The translations under genes were made by a program, and so were the position numbers. The notes below the pieces were generated by a model, which was given only the letters and a program-made list of their open reading frames with translations, ran no database searches and was not told where the DNA came from. Positions 1-13,482 of a stretch of DNA of 64,000 nt are shown here, in pieces. The DNA is from Istiophorus platypterus (lineage: Eukaryota; Chordata; Actinopteri; Istiophoriformes; Istiophoridae), in assembly GCA_016859345.1 (NCBI GenBank), contig CM029123.1, positions 4,611,501-4,675,500 of the forward strand, written 5' to 3'. The stretch's first letter is position 1; each line of letters opens with the position of its first letter.

Positions 1-514
1 GGTTGTCTTGTTGACCTACAAGACTGTAGGGTATACTCCTGGTTACAGAGGGAATGGTGTTTCATCACTTACAATCTATAGCTGAGGACAAATATCTACA
101 AATATCATAATGTAGGTTACCCCCAAAAAGTTGTTTTTGCTCACATAGCCTTCGAAATTTAAAGTCACATCTCCTGCAGGGGACAATAAATATTTCAGAG
201 AGGTTGTATTAGTTAAGTGACATGGTCACAATGAGAGAAGCTTGCGGTCTGAATTAAAGATGTACTCTGTACAAATGCTGTGGCTGCATTAGATTAGCCA
301 CAACCTGTAATCTGTCACTTAGCTGCAGCATGCCTTGCTGTTTGAACTGATGTAAACTGCTGCTGTCTGGGCACAGAGCTGGGGAGTGTAATGGGGATTC
401 ATTGATCCACTGGTCTTTAGCTGATTGAGTTAGATAATTAAAAAGCCTCTTGTATCAGTTCCATTAAGGATTGTTTGTGTTGCTTTTTTTCTTCTGGCTT
501 TTGTTCTTGAACAG

Positions 515-554
515 CAAAACTTGGAGCTCCAGAGAGAGATGCTGGAAAACAAAC
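515..554 (+). CDS. Candidate short coiled-coil exon (weak)
   Basis: An acceptor TTTTGTTCTTGAACAG is followed by 40 nt reading QNLELQREMLENK in phase 0, a heptad-like amphipathic peptide, with a weak donor AAAC|GTGTGT. It ends in phase 1, compatible with direct joining to the RING-CH exon at 55585. All three frames are open over so short a stretch, so support is limited to the splice signals, the phase and the coiled-coil character. Confidence 0.22.
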
Positions 555-3500
555 GTGTGTCTTGTTGGTCAGTTATTTAGTGCAATATTTATTCAATTTG
601 ATTTGAAGAACACTAATGATTTTGTGAGCTCGATGGAACACAGATTAACTTGCAGGTCTAATCTAGATTACATGGATATATATATATATTTTACAATATC
701 AGCATGCAGCGTGTGAAGTAATGAAAAAGTGGCTGTTGTAACTCAGAATATTAAGCAGCATGTGTGAATGCTGGGATCCCACATATCCCTCCAAACAGGA
801 TCTGGAGTGACTGTGCTGTCCTGAAGCATGCAGGCTGAGGTCTGCTTTGTACCTCCTCCAACAGGCCAACTGTCCTCTGCTGTCACTGGAAGCCGCGCCA
901 GGCTTCCTCAGCAATGGCTATGATGTCTGCGGCAATGCTGAAAATAGCCATGCTGAGCTCATTAGCAGATTAGGTGTTGCAATGAATCTGTGTGGTTAGA
1001 GCTCCACAGCCTGATATTGTTCCTCCAGGATGGCAATTACAGCTGATTGACGTGTTGGCACATGGGGATGGAGGGGTGGAGCCCGCAGCTCGTGCCTCTG
1101 GAGGAGCTCCACATGAAGGGCACAATAATCTTCTCTACATTACCTACAGAATCTAAACAACACTATCCATGTTGCTGGCATCAAACAAGAGATCTGTAGT
1201 TGTGATGTGAGTCATATTTTTTTACTTTGCATTAACAGAAATGAGAACTAACACACTGGTGCTGGGCTGTACATGCTCCCTAAATTACAAGTACATCACA
1301 GTTTGGTTTTTGACTTGGGGCTTGATGTCAAATTTAGATCCCCTGGCTCAAAGTCTTCAGCACACTCTGCAATTTCTTACATACCTGGACACAGTGGAAC
1401 TCCTCAGAGGGATTTACTAGTAATAATTTCTCCCCTTTTTGATCAAGGATGCCTAGCCCTCAATGGGGCTTCCCATCATTGCTGCTAATCAAGTGAATGT
1501 GCCCTTTTAAATGGATGTTATATGTGATTCCAAATGGCACCCCCACCTCCTCCATTTGAAAGAGAATCATTGTGAGTTGCCAGTGACTTACTGATCCCCT
1601 GTCTTTTAAATTATACAGTTTGATCTGTGGTTTTTTAAACTGCAAATTTCAAAGGAAATATTAAAACTAATTTCACATCATCAATAGGATATCAGCAGTG
1701 GCAAGAGAATATTTGATTCTTTACAGAATGGAGAAAACTGCCAACTGGCAGAGAGGCTTCTGATCATATGATTTTCAAATGGGTCGAATCAGAAATTTTA
1801 AGCAGGTTTTCAAACACGCTGACAGTTGTGAACTTTGTATGATGTGCATGTTTTAAGATCAGGGCCTAGGACATGGGAAGAGTACACTGGGGGGTTGGTG
1901 GGGGTGGGGGTGGAGCTGGGGTTGGGTGGGGGTTGACTGTGTATGTAAATAATAGAGCAAAAGATTAAAGAAGAAAAGCATAATCATATTCACTGTGTGT
2001 GGCAAGATATGCCCGTGCCAGACTTCCAGTAAAATTTCTGCCATGATAGTGTCATCTCCCGCAAATCAGCTGATTGTCAACCTCCGCCCAATGCACAAAA
2101 AGATAGTTCAAATATTAAAATATCACACACTATACAAATCCAAACTAAAAACTCAGGATAAAGTTTCCTTCACATGGGCCTCTTTACTGTAGGAATTTTA
2201 ATCACCTACCCAAAGAAAAACAAGCTCCTTCTCTCCTTGACATTGAATAAATATTTTAAACATTAGACTAAGGGGCTATTTAGACATGGCCTCTAAAATA
2301 TGAAAAACATCTACTAGTATGGCTTAACTGCTGTAAATGTGTGCTTCTCCAACAATAAAAACTCAACAACAGAGTAAGACTGTAACCCCTCCATTTAAAA
2401 TATATAAGCAGCAACCTAACATTTATTAAAGAGATTATGCTACATTATAATGTAGTTTTGCACAGAAATTAGTTTAATAGTGTATTTGTCAACAATTGTG
2501 ATAGGACCTTTGGGCACCCATAAGGGGAGGCCACTTTGTAAACAGATAATTAATGGCATTATAGTACTAATAATAATCATCATCAGAGAAATTGTAATTC
2601 TTGACAAATGTTTTACATTAATAAACACTTATCTGGTAAAAACTAAATTGTAGCATGTAGTAAAGCCTTTAATGTTTTGCTAATGTTTTTACTAGTGAAT
2701 GCTAATAGGGAGATTTAAAGTAAGTTAGAGTTACCTAACATGAGATAAGCATTGATGAAAGTAAGAAAAGAGTCTGCCATCAAGACAAGACAAAAGATCT
2801 GGGAATTTTTAGAAAAACTGTGAAATCTGTCCAAATACTTGGTCAAAGTGCAAATGAGAAGCATTGCCCAAAAGAAATGCAACAGCTTAAGAATCAAGGA
2901 ATATCAGGCTTTCAAGGTGCTGTATTTAATTTTTGCTTTGGCTATATAGCCCGTGCTAGCATTAACAACTGTTAACTTATATTAACTATTGTTTTGCTTC
3001 TATTTCTATCACTTCTTCCACTGAAGTTAACATGTTAACCAGTGGGGCCCGACCCATCCCTTCTCATAATATCACTTTGTGAAATTGAGTCAATGTAACA
3101 TTAAGTCTGCCCTCAGTCCAATATGAGAGGGCGTATTCTAACCTCTTGTAAACATAATGATGGCTGAAGCTCTTGATAAGTAAACAGCTATTAATACTAA
3201 TGTTGGCTATTTACCAATAGCAAAAACTTACATAAATAACAAGTTCCTGGGAAGAGAAATATAGTATCTCTCACTGTGAAGGGACTGTTCCTAAGGGCTG
3301 GAAACAGGGAAAAGTGTGCATCCATAGTACATTTTCAATTTGTGCACAAAGAAATCCAAAGTGGACACAAACAATTTTAGAAAAGAAAAACGTTTTTTTG
3401 GTTTTCTTTCAAAAATGGAAAGGTTGGTGTATCAAAAAAATGAAAATGCATTAAAATAGAATTGCAATGGAAACATGTTTGGCAAATAAATCATGATGTG

Positions 3501-3785
3501 TCGTGTTTCCGTCACGTTTTCCTTTTTTAATTGTTTGAAGACTGACTGCTGCTCTCAATCCACTTTCTTTTTCTAAAAATGTTTAAATGGCACTGGGGTG
3601 AAGAATTAGCATCACCAACAGCTAACTACTTCAAATATCCACATGCCAACATATTCCATCAGTAGTGGATGGAAACTTTCATTATTTCACATTTTCATGT
3701 GCCCTTTTTTCGGAAAGCCAGTCAAAAAAAAAGTCTTCTGAAAGACTTTATACCTTGACATCCCACACAGGACCCCACAAAACCT
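555..3785 (+). other. No gene seen; AT-rich intron-like DNA
   Basis: Only short shadow ORFs. It contains a G-rich run at about 1888-1933 and a short (TA)n at 677-688. No repeat family or coding block is recognised. Confidence 0.6.
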
Positions 3786-3850
3786 GTGGGGCAGTGTTAG
3801 CCTAAAGGTTAGAGGAGCCTGCTTGTGACCAGAAGGTTGTAAGATGAGCA
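3786..3850 (+). mobile_element. tRNA-derived SINE head, truncated
   Basis: The sequence GGGGCAGTGTTAGCCTAAAG continues to a GCTTGTGACCAGAAGGTTG block. This is the layout of a fish tRNA-derived SINE head: A-box-like TAGCCTAAAGGTT, then a B box that has decayed (GGTTGTAAGAT in place of GGTTCGATTC). The SINE body and tail are not recognisable downstream. Confidence 0.45.
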
Positions 3851-4525
3851 GTTTTCATTGGAATAAAAGTTCAGCCAAGTTGTGTTCTAGTTCAGTCTTT
3901 TGGTACATTCATGGAAAATCATTGAGACAGTTAGAGCATATAAAGGCTTCACTTCCTAAAAGTCCTGGCCAGACATGTTTTTAACAGATATAGCAAACAA
4001 GATTTGTAGTCTCTAATTTATTTTATTTATTTTATATATTTTATCAATGTTTTATTTTTATAAAATCTTTTATGTCAGATTTTGTCAAATACTTTTTTGT
4101 TTTTCTTTTCTGTCTTTTCCTGTCCTTGATTTAAAATTCTGCTTAGATTCAGTGCAGAGAGCAGGCATGAATGAATAAATTTATAGTCAGTTTGTAGATC
4201 TAGAGATGGCCATTTGAACAGGCTTTATATACCAATCTCAAGTGGGGAGTATTTGAATGTACAGTAAATAAATAAAACCATGCATATTTGCCATGATTGG
4301 ATATAACTTTCATATTTCGCTAATTCTAAGTGTTGATTGGCAAGAGTGAGTCAGAGCAACATTCAGACATTTAGCTTTAAATTTACTCTACTCAGTGTGG
4401 ACAAAACGTATTTTTGTTTAGTTATTCAACATAACTGGGATCATTAGGTATTAAATATAATTTTGTTATAAATATTGTTTATTATTCAGGGCATACAGTA
4501 ACGCATCCAAAATGAAGATTTTGAC

Positions 4526-4592
4526 ATTACACCAATCGGCCACAACAATAAAACTGGCAACTGGTATCAATGTTCTGGCTGATCAGTGTATG
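4526..4592. mobile_element. Short foldback element, second copy
   Basis: An imperfect palindrome with left arm ACCAATCGGCCACAACAATA and right arm TCAATGTTCTGGCTGATCAG. It shares the ATCRGCC/CAACAATAAAAC core and loop (ACTGG) with the copy at 34275-34341. No target duplication is clear. Confidence 0.45.
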
Positions 4593-6060
4593 GAGATGTC
4601 ACTCTATATGCATATGGGTCACCAGCAGGGAAAAAAAAATGTAGCTTTCTAAGCTGAAAGAACAAAAAAGTGGAACCCTCACTTTCATAAATTCAAGTCT
4701 ACAATAGCTCTAATGACAGAAAAATGCTGCAGCAGAAGCTTGTGTTTTGGAAAAAAAAAATGGCAGCACTGGAAATATATTGCAGGGATTTATTTTTTTT
4801 TGCTAACCTTAGTGTTGCAAAATATTGTTTAAATTATTTGATGGAAACGTTATCTTATGCTGACATTAGTATTTAATTTTGAATATTTACAATATGAAAA
4901 GACAACTAGAAGTAAATTAATGAGGAAAAAATAGGTCCTGAGAAGTATACCAAGTAGTGCAGGTATGATAATTTAATTCTTGGTCTGCTAATACTCTGTA
5001 TTACAAAATTGTTCCCATGCATATTGAAAAACTTGGAACACCTTGAAAATTGTATTGTACATCTTGGGAATGAGAGAGAAGTTAAATGTCCTGGAAAATT
5101 ACGTTATCCTCAGGATGAAGAAAAGTTTTGCAGAATACTTTTCTTATTTTCCTTTTTTCTTTCTCTGAGGATGAACTGTACATCAGAAAAAACTCAACAG
5201 CCAGCAGCTGAAAGGGCCGTCTTTTCTTCAGGAACACATAAATGGGCAACATTGAATTATACATTATCGTAAAACATGCTAAAGACCCAGAAGTTTAAAG
5301 CCCTTGAGTGCACAACATTCATTCCAGCTGCTTGATGATGGTCCAAGATCTCGGACAGGAAAGGACTGTGTGTATGGGTGTGAAGTACTGGGAAAAATGT
5401 GAATATTATCCCAATAAGAAAATGTTAACATTTTCTCTAATGATTGTTTGAAAGTTAACGTACTCTGCATTAATTTCTTCATTCTTATTTAGTTAATTAT
5501 TATCATATTATTATATACAAGTGATAAAAATCTGATCTTATTAGTAATTTATACATTTTTTACAATACATATTTTTTTATGGAATAAGGAAAAGTCTGTG
5601 AAATTGGATTACCTTTTAACATTCTGGTAAAATCATAAAGTAATCTACCTTTGAATGTGATCAGTCAAACTTATGGTTCATACTCATAAATTACCCTTAT
5701 AACCCTCCCTCCTCTAACCTATCACAGCAGGCGATCATAACAGAGCTGCAGATTAAGGCTGACAATGTCACAACATATTTTTCTTTCAAAGGGCATTTTT
5801 TGACCCCCTGTTGTCACGGAGTGCAAAGGTTTTCACAGTAGCCTTTAATAAAACATTAAATCTCCTTATACCATGTTTATGCCTTTTTACCTTTAATTAT
5901 CACAGCCCTGGTAAAGATATAATAAGGTGAATACTAAAGACTCATTAGTGAATGATAGTAACTTGTAGTCAGTGTGAACATTAATCTGGCCTTTTATTTC
6001 TGCCCATGCAAAATAGTAACAATATGTGCCATTATTTTTCTGACTTTTTTTTACCCTTAG

Positions 6061-6126
6061 GCACCTTTACAAGGGAGAGAGGAGACAACGTGTTCCAAGT
6101 TAAAAGCCAGCATCAAAGCATTGCAG
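6061..6126 (+). CDS. Candidate internal exon, unassigned (weak)
   Basis: A good acceptor (ACTTTTTTTTACCCTTAG) and an acceptable donor (GCAG|GTAGGC) bound 66 nt that are open in two frames. In phase 0 the peptide includes REETTCSKLKASIKALQ, which is helical and coiled-coil-like. In phase 1 it would be a frame-preserving cassette compatible with the RING-CH exon at 55585. No homology is recognised. It may belong to the same transcript as the RING-CH exons or be a chance pairing of splice signals. Confidence 0.28.
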
Positions 6127-9100
6127 GTAGGCCTACACTGTAAGTGCTACAGCCACCAGACCCAAGAGGACAGCCTGCACAATACACACCAGGCACCTGA
6201 GACAGGGTTGATGTCAATAGCTTAAACCACGACAAAGCTGATGGTGTGCAGGCTTACATAGGTGATGCGATGTGTCACACAATGCGGGGGTCTAAGACCC
6301 ATATGAATCACATCATACCACTGCAGTTACAGTGGAAAAAAAATAGAGGGAAACAGGCAAGAACCCTGGAATAAAGAAAATAATATCTTGTGCGATTGGA
6401 TGTCAGAGTAGGAATATAAAAAAGATGGACTTCATTTTTATAGAGTACTGTTGTTGAAGATGCCCTTTGAAGCTTAACTTAGACATTTATTAAACTAGAA
6501 GACCTGACTGAAGATATATGTATATACATACAGTACATACATATTTACGTACAATTGACAAAATCTGCCATTTGTGACCGTATATTGGCCTCCCAGTATA
6601 TGAACATTTTCAATATACTCAGTAGTAAATGTTATAAAATATTATTTTCAGTATGTATTTTCTTCAAGCTGTTTTTATTTACTCCTGTGGTCCAATTTTG
6701 CATTTTTCAAAAGGAGAGATACTGTGTGTGAAGAGACTATATGCAAACCTCAATGCAATGAACACTTGACAAAATATCTTCAAATTGGACTAAAATGGAG
6801 TTAAAGTGTTTCATTATGTGTTGGCTACATTATGATAAATATGCTCTCACTTTGTTATGTTAAAAGCCTGGGCCTGACATGCAGAATAGCCATAATCCAC
6901 TCTGCACTGTTCCACATTTCTTTATTTGACTTTTATTGATGTACATTTTGTATGGCATCTACTCTAAAACTACTTAAGTTAGAATATGCCTCGGTCTTGG
7001 CCTTTATCATTTGATAAATGTGTTTCCTCTGAGTGTACGTCAAGTCCCCTTACAAGAATTCCATGGCTTTTACCAAAAGCCATCGCACAAGGAAGTAATC
7101 TAATAATGAATACAACAACAGTTTACACACTGGCTGCCTTTGTACCCATAATATAAACAATGGGACTGCAAGCATCCAGACCTCCTCTAATGGAGTACCA
7201 GAGCAAAGACATTCATTTAATCACAAGCCTTTCTTTCAAAGCAAACTGGCCAAGCAGCAGAGGATGAGAGGCTAATGACCCATGAGCAATAAGCAAGTGT
7301 TAGATTGGATGTACTAAAGAACAACAACAACAAAAAGAAAAGAAAAAAAAGCTTTTAAGAAATAGTGTATCAATATTTTAAAGCAAAACCTCTATGCCAA
7401 GCCCCTCTAACAGGATTAGCTGTGTGATATGTTCTGACAGTATGTTGTTAGTGATACTCCATTTGCTTTGTCTGTCATCTGATTTTCCCTTGGTAATCCA
7501 CAGAGCACCGTTATATTTCATAATTTGTTTTGCTATCAGGGCTGATTTGTAAATGTGCAAATTCTAATTAGCCATAGCTACTGTTTCTAATTTATTAAAT
7601 ATTAAATGATTCCTGTGGTGGAGTCTTTCTTCACATCCCCCAGATGAAAGTTTGTGGTATGCAAATTCAATTGCCTTTTAGATGTCAGCGTTTTTTAAAT
7701 GTCCCATTTTACGAGTGAAGCCATTTTCCCCTTCGTTGTTTGTCTGTCCCTGGTTCTCTTTAAGTTGATATTTATTCATCTCCGCTTGTGTTTGGGTTTT
7801 AAACAGAAGTTGCAGGCTCTGCTACCACTGCTTTGTTAAACTTCATTACAGTTGTCTTAGTAATCTGCTTTGGTCAGTTACAAGAAAGGATATTTTGCAC
7901 ACCCTCTGAAGTTAACTTGTAGGTTAGTACACAGGCATGTTCTGTTCCTTTCATATTAATCCATATTGTTTTCAGTCTATAAACAAGGGCCCTGTTAGCT
8001 GATGATGATTGATCTTACAAGTTAAGAGTGTGTCTGTGGAGAAAAAAAAAAAAAAAACACGTTTCCTAAAACGGCATTTAAGACCAAGTGCATGTATAAA
8101 CTGTTAAGATCATTTTAACATTTGCTATCTGTGGTGCTGAAGAGAATTCAGAACACACTTCATGATTGTGTATTTAACTGTCTATAAACTCTAAGGCAGC
8201 ATATATAAAATAACATAAATAACGTAAAATTCAATCACAAAGAGTAAATTTTGTAAAAGACATATGAATGTTTTCTAATTTCAATAATTCAGTATAAGAA
8301 AATGAAGCTTTATGTGCAGTAAACACTTCAGTTTTCAGGATTCTGCCCTTTGATAAATATTACTGGCTGAAATAAGTTAAAGGAAGTTTAAACTTTGTTT
8401 AAAACTAAAATCAAGGTGTGTTGGTTCCTATACATTTAATTTTCACGACATCTGTTGTGGATGTCCTTCTGTCATAATTTCTGGATTACACCAACTGTAT
8501 ATAATCATGTGTAATATAACTTGACCAGTCCTAAATTTTTGAAGCAGATACTGATGGTGATAGTTGGTAGAATTTGGGAAAATTCAATTTTTTTATTTTT
8601 TTTTGTTGTGACCCAGATACATACTGAGTAGGACATTTTACAGTTGATTTAGATAAGCTGGGGAAATACACCTGCCTCCACTGGTGGGGTTGATGTAGAA
8701 AGTGGGGGTTTTCTGGAGACTGAGTGGGAATCAGGCAAGAGAAATGATCTGCAGTTGTTTTCACAGCATGATGTATTATGGTCCCTTCGCAAATGCTTGT
8801 GTATACATTCAAGTTAACTGTGTGAATCTATGTAGTGAAAAAAGAACCACAACCTCGGAGTAGATATAGAAAAAGAACATCAGAAAAAGTGGCATTTCAG
8901 TCCCGAAGAGAGATACTAAGGGAGAGAGGAGGGCAATGATGAAATATCTTGTAGATTAATGTTGAAAATCAGATGTTATATTAATTTATTTATTTGCTAA
9001 TTTTACATGTGTCCGTTTAGTTTCATTTTCTTGTTTTTTTTTTAATTTTAAAGTCATCTCTCATCTTTCATTACTTAACAAAGCGAGCAAACTGAGAGCA

Positions 9101-11251
9101 AGACAATAAAAACTTCAGTAATGCATCTTTTCGGGTGCAGCAGGTCCTGGAGCTTCTCAGAATGCTCTTAGCTTCGTGAGCAGGGGCGAGCTACTTGTTA
9201 GTCTACAATCCTTTCTGCGGGCGTCTCAAGTTGCAATGCTTTTGGTAAAGAGGGCCCTGGAGTATTTGACATACTGCAGACCATGACAATCTACTCGCCT
9301 TTGTATTCAATCCTCTTGCATCTTCACAATTGTTTTTCCTGCCGCGCTCTCTCAGTTTTATGTGATTTGAAATGTTTTTGAATGCCACTTATATTCAGCT
9401 GCCAGACATTTATTGAACACCCACTTATCCCAAGAGAACTTCACACTAATTAAGTTTTAAGAAACACATCCATCAAGCTATTGAGGCAGTTAATTTACTA
9501 TTGCAGTGTGAATCTGAATTTCTCCACAGGATGATGCACATATTTCACACCACATTGTGCCGGCTTCCCGGAAAAACTGAACTGAAGATTGAAAATTAGA
9601 TTTTCCGTACTGACCTATTGTTGATAAACAGTACATTCCAAAAATAATGTTATAATATAGAAATGAGTAAACATTGAAATATACTCTTTATCGTATAGAA
9701 TAGAGTGGATCTAGTTCCGCCCACTTTTGCATTCACTTAAAATTCAAACAAACAGTCTCCTTACTCCTTTCCAAAAAATAACACGACACAGACCTTTACA
9801 TGCCCACAGCAGTCAGCAACCAAGCCAAAATTTTACAAGTCATTACCACAATTTTTGCTGTTCCTAACTACACCTCCCTTTATTTTAGCTTCTTTCCATC
9901 TCTGTTCTGCCTTCCCTTTTGCATAATAAACCTCCACCCAATTTGTCATGAAATCCCTCATTTGCTGGATACTCAAAAAGGCAGATTATGCTTATTTTTC
10001 ATTTGGACAGTGGGAGATGGAGCCAGGTGTTTGGCAGCAGCAGAGTGTTCAGGTGTAACTGCGCCGGTGACGGAACATGACGAGCAGCCGCAGATGAAGG
10101 ATGAGGCGTGGAGGATTTTGGGAAGAGGGGCAACCACGACCTGCTCCCTCAAGAATTACCCCCACTGATCGAGAGCAGGAAAAACTTTTCTTTTGAATCA
10201 CTTCTTGCTATAATCAGCTCCTCTTTCTTAATTAGCCAGTAAAAGACATATTGGAAATACAGCTGTTAACCTGGGAGAAAAGTGAAAAGATTCTGCTTTG
10301 CTCAACAAGATTAATTCATGCCTCCTCAGCCAGTAATGGCCTGATCTACAACAAGTCCATTAGATCAGTCAGTTTTAGCTATAGTCATATTCATAGTGAA
10401 TATATCACATAAAAGCTGTTAGGTTCAGGGTTTCATGAGTTTCATTTCTGTTATCAGGACTTGATTCCAGAGCTTGATTACAAACAGTATATAATGGACC
10501 TTCACTATCACAGTGATCTACTTTGTAAGGGGTGTTACTATAATCAGGTGACCCAGTTCAGCTAATCTGTCTAGCTGTGGCTCCATAAATGTGTTTAAGT
10601 GAGTGGTTTATTTAGTTTTCCCAACCTTTTTTTCCATGTACAAATAATCCGATATAACGAACCTTTACCGCTGAATGCTTTCGAGTACATTCATTTACTT
10701 TGTTAAAGTGTGGTCCTGATGGTGGTGAATGACCCATGGGGGTGACTCAGACTAACATCTATTCTAAGAGTTTCATCCTAATTCATATTTGCTAAAACAA
10801 GTGCAGAGATAACTGGTGTTTTTAGTACATATTTTGAACTTGTTGTCATGGAAATGTCCAAAATAGGTCAGTTTTTGACCATTTGAGGAGCATTAGAGCA
10901 AGGCTTGGATCAGTGGGTCACCTTACTGTTTGTGTCTCGTGGCCGACTAACATGTCAACTAGAAGGGTGTGATGTTGTTGGCGGTAATGAGCCATGATAA
11001 GTGATTGATAAAGAGAGGAGAGAAAGACCACAGACCAATTTTAATAGTGGGTATTTCAAAACAAAGGTGTGCATGCCATAAATTCTGGTGGGAAACAAAT
11101 TGTTTATATAACAAAAGTGTTTATATACAACATGATAGCTTTAATTTATTATTATGCTTATGCAAAATAATCACCATTCTTTCTTTAAAATCCAACTGCA
11201 ACATATGTGGCTCTATTTCAAAGTTTAACCAGCTTTATACTCCGACCGCAG
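6127..11251 (+). other. No firm gene; possible conserved non-coding stretch at 7560-7760
   Basis: No coding exon could be supported. At 7565-7570 there is a TAATTA homeodomain core and at 7659-7666 a POU octamer ATGCAAAT, in a well-mixed stretch that reads like a regulatory element. A poly(A) run lies at 8042-8057. Another CpG-containing stretch lies at about 10010-10170. Confidence 0.4.
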
Positions 11252-11363
11252 TGCTTGTTGGAACGCCTGATAGCTTTGGAAACCCCCTCCGCCGACACCT
11301 TTCTGGAACCGATGATGCGACATTCACACCCACTTCACACTGTGATTGGCTCATTGTGCAGAG
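11252..11363 (+). CDS. Candidate internal exon in a CpG-rich patch (weak)
   Basis: A 112 nt segment with a donor CAGAG|GTGAGA and a modest acceptor (ACTCCGACCGCAG) is unusually rich in CpG and GC for its surroundings. In phase 0 it reads LLERLIALETPSADTFLE and onward, without a stop, and ends in phase 1. That is exactly the phase the RING-CH exon at 55585 needs, and phase 0 would follow the candidate at 6061-6126. A second frame is also open (it runs as a 120-codon ORF from 11005), so the open reading is not proof of coding. It may instead be a conserved non-coding element. Confidence 0.25.
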
Positions 11364-13103
11364 GTGAGAGAGGTACTTTGTTTTTATTTCTCTAGCTCTC
11401 TTTTTTTTTTTGCTATTTTCATGTGAACAACCAAGTGCTACACTATGAATGTTTTCCTGGAGAGACTCTCCGAAAGTGTGTGGTGTTATCCCAATTTTTA
11501 AAAATATTCCTTATCTCCCCCTCCTTTATGACCGGCAGCTTTTGACGAATGAATGCAAACACTTTATTTCCATTGCTGGCATAGCACCTCTTATGCACTA
11601 TTTCTGACAGACCAAAAACTCGCTTTCAGAGCTCTGTTCAAAATGACACATGTAGTGACCACAGAGGGCAGCAAACCCCTTGAACAGCTACTCAGAAATG
11701 CAGCAATGAGGAGTGATTAATAATTTATTTATTCAAACGAACCAAACCCTTACAAAGAGAGGATTAATTGTGTCATATTGTTTAAATAAGATGCTGGCGC
11801 ATACATGTTGCAAGGCTCAGTGTCTGACTAGATTTAACAAATAGTGGTAAATTATCTTGTTATTTCCTGCATGTTCGCTCAATTCAGCTATGCAAAACTC
11901 AAATTCAGTAAACAGACACTTTACTGTTTTGTACCTGTACTTAGCAAAATGAAAGTAAAGTTGAATCTAATCTAATCATTTGTCTGAGAGTCTCTTGCAT
12001 GTGAAGATTTACTTTGAGCTCTGAGCAAGAAAGGTGGACTTCACCAGCAATAATAAAAACTATCATACAGAGAAGTGGCTACAGCACTCAGATGCACTGA
12101 ATGAGTACTGCTGACAAATGCCAAATATATAAATATTTTCAAGAATGGTGTTTCATGTATCATGTAGGCCCCTGAATTGAAATATCCTCTGCTCGAAATA
12201 TTGACTGTAATATCATATTTGAAAAATTCATGTAACCTTTTGATGATAAATCCATACTAAATTTTGTTGAATGTTATAGGAATATGCAGAAAGGGGGTAA
12301 AAAGCATTATTATATTTTTTCCTGCGGAGAAATTATGTTTTATAGTTGTAACACCAACCTCCCCTGTGTTCTTTTTAGTTCATGAGGGAAAAAAGACGGG
12401 GCCATTAAGGCAAAATGAAAAGAGCTATTGATTGGGCTCTTATGCCTTTTCTACTTGCCTCATTTCCTAAATGCATGATAATAAGGGCTCAGCCACTGAA
12501 ACTAACAATACTCCTTAATGAATCGAACTCTAAAGAATTAGCCTAAGTTTGCATAATGATTCACAGATGTTTCCATCAAAGGATGATATGCATTTGGTTT
12601 GTTGTTCTGTGGATTCATGTTCCATTTACCAAATATGCGCTCATCTCCTTATAGCATTATGATGCAATCAAGACAATATTTGATGAGTTCTGCTTTGAGA
12701 AATGTGTGGCTTGTTATTAGAGATGTCTGGAGTGACATTTTAAAAAGTTATCATATTAGAATAATGTTACAGTTGATATATTAGAGCTAATAATAGTCAA
12801 ATAGGGAACATTAGGTTATAACAAGTACAGAAAACATGCTATTAGCTAACAGAGTTAGTCTATTAATGATATATGGGCATCACATAGGGGCAGATGAGAA
12901 ATGGAAAGCCAGCCTGTTGTCAAATCCACTTTTTGTCAGTAGAGACAGTTGCCTTACGAATTTAATATTTTCTATTTGTTTACCCCAGGTGGTCAAAAAA
13001 GGGTAATGTGTCATGTTGCCATGTCAGAAGCCCATGTCATAAAGATGGTTTAAGTGTTACTTCATTGCTTAATCAAATTTACTGTAGTGACAGATGTTTT
13101 TTT

Positions 13104-13482
13104 CCCTCACTATGGCTAAAAACTCATGGTATGTCCCATCATATAGTATGAAATGTGTTGTCCTTAGGAGTTTACGTGCAACTGTGACAGCAAGGGAGCA
13201 GCAGGGTAAACTGTCCTGCTATGAAGCTGCTGTAGCAGGCAAAGAGATGTAATAGGTCCATAATAAGCCACCTTACAGCTGGCACTGGTTCTCTGAAAAC
13301 TACTACTGTTGTTTCTAGACCGTCACAGTGATAGATATTACTTATAAGCGTCCATGTGCTTAATCACAGGCTCACTGCTTCCAGAGCTGCTCCCTTACTG
13401 TCACAGTTGCATGTAAACTCCTAAGGACAACACATTTCATACTATATGATGGGACATACCATGACTGTTTAGCAATAAAGGG
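13104..13482. mobile_element. Inverted-repeat MITE carrying captured local DNA
   Basis: The ends form a long terminal inverted repeat of about 90 bp. The left arm (13104-13200) includes GGTATGTCCCATCATATAGT and continues through a TTGTCCTTAGGAGTTTA block; the right arm (13385-13482) carries its reverse complement. The outermost bases are CCCTCAC on the left and, in reverse complement, CCCTTTA on the right, which recalls piggyBac-type ends (CCYT), but no flanking TTAA is seen. The interior (about 13197-13392) is an almost exact inverted copy of 15914-16108. No transposase is encoded. Confidence 0.65.
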
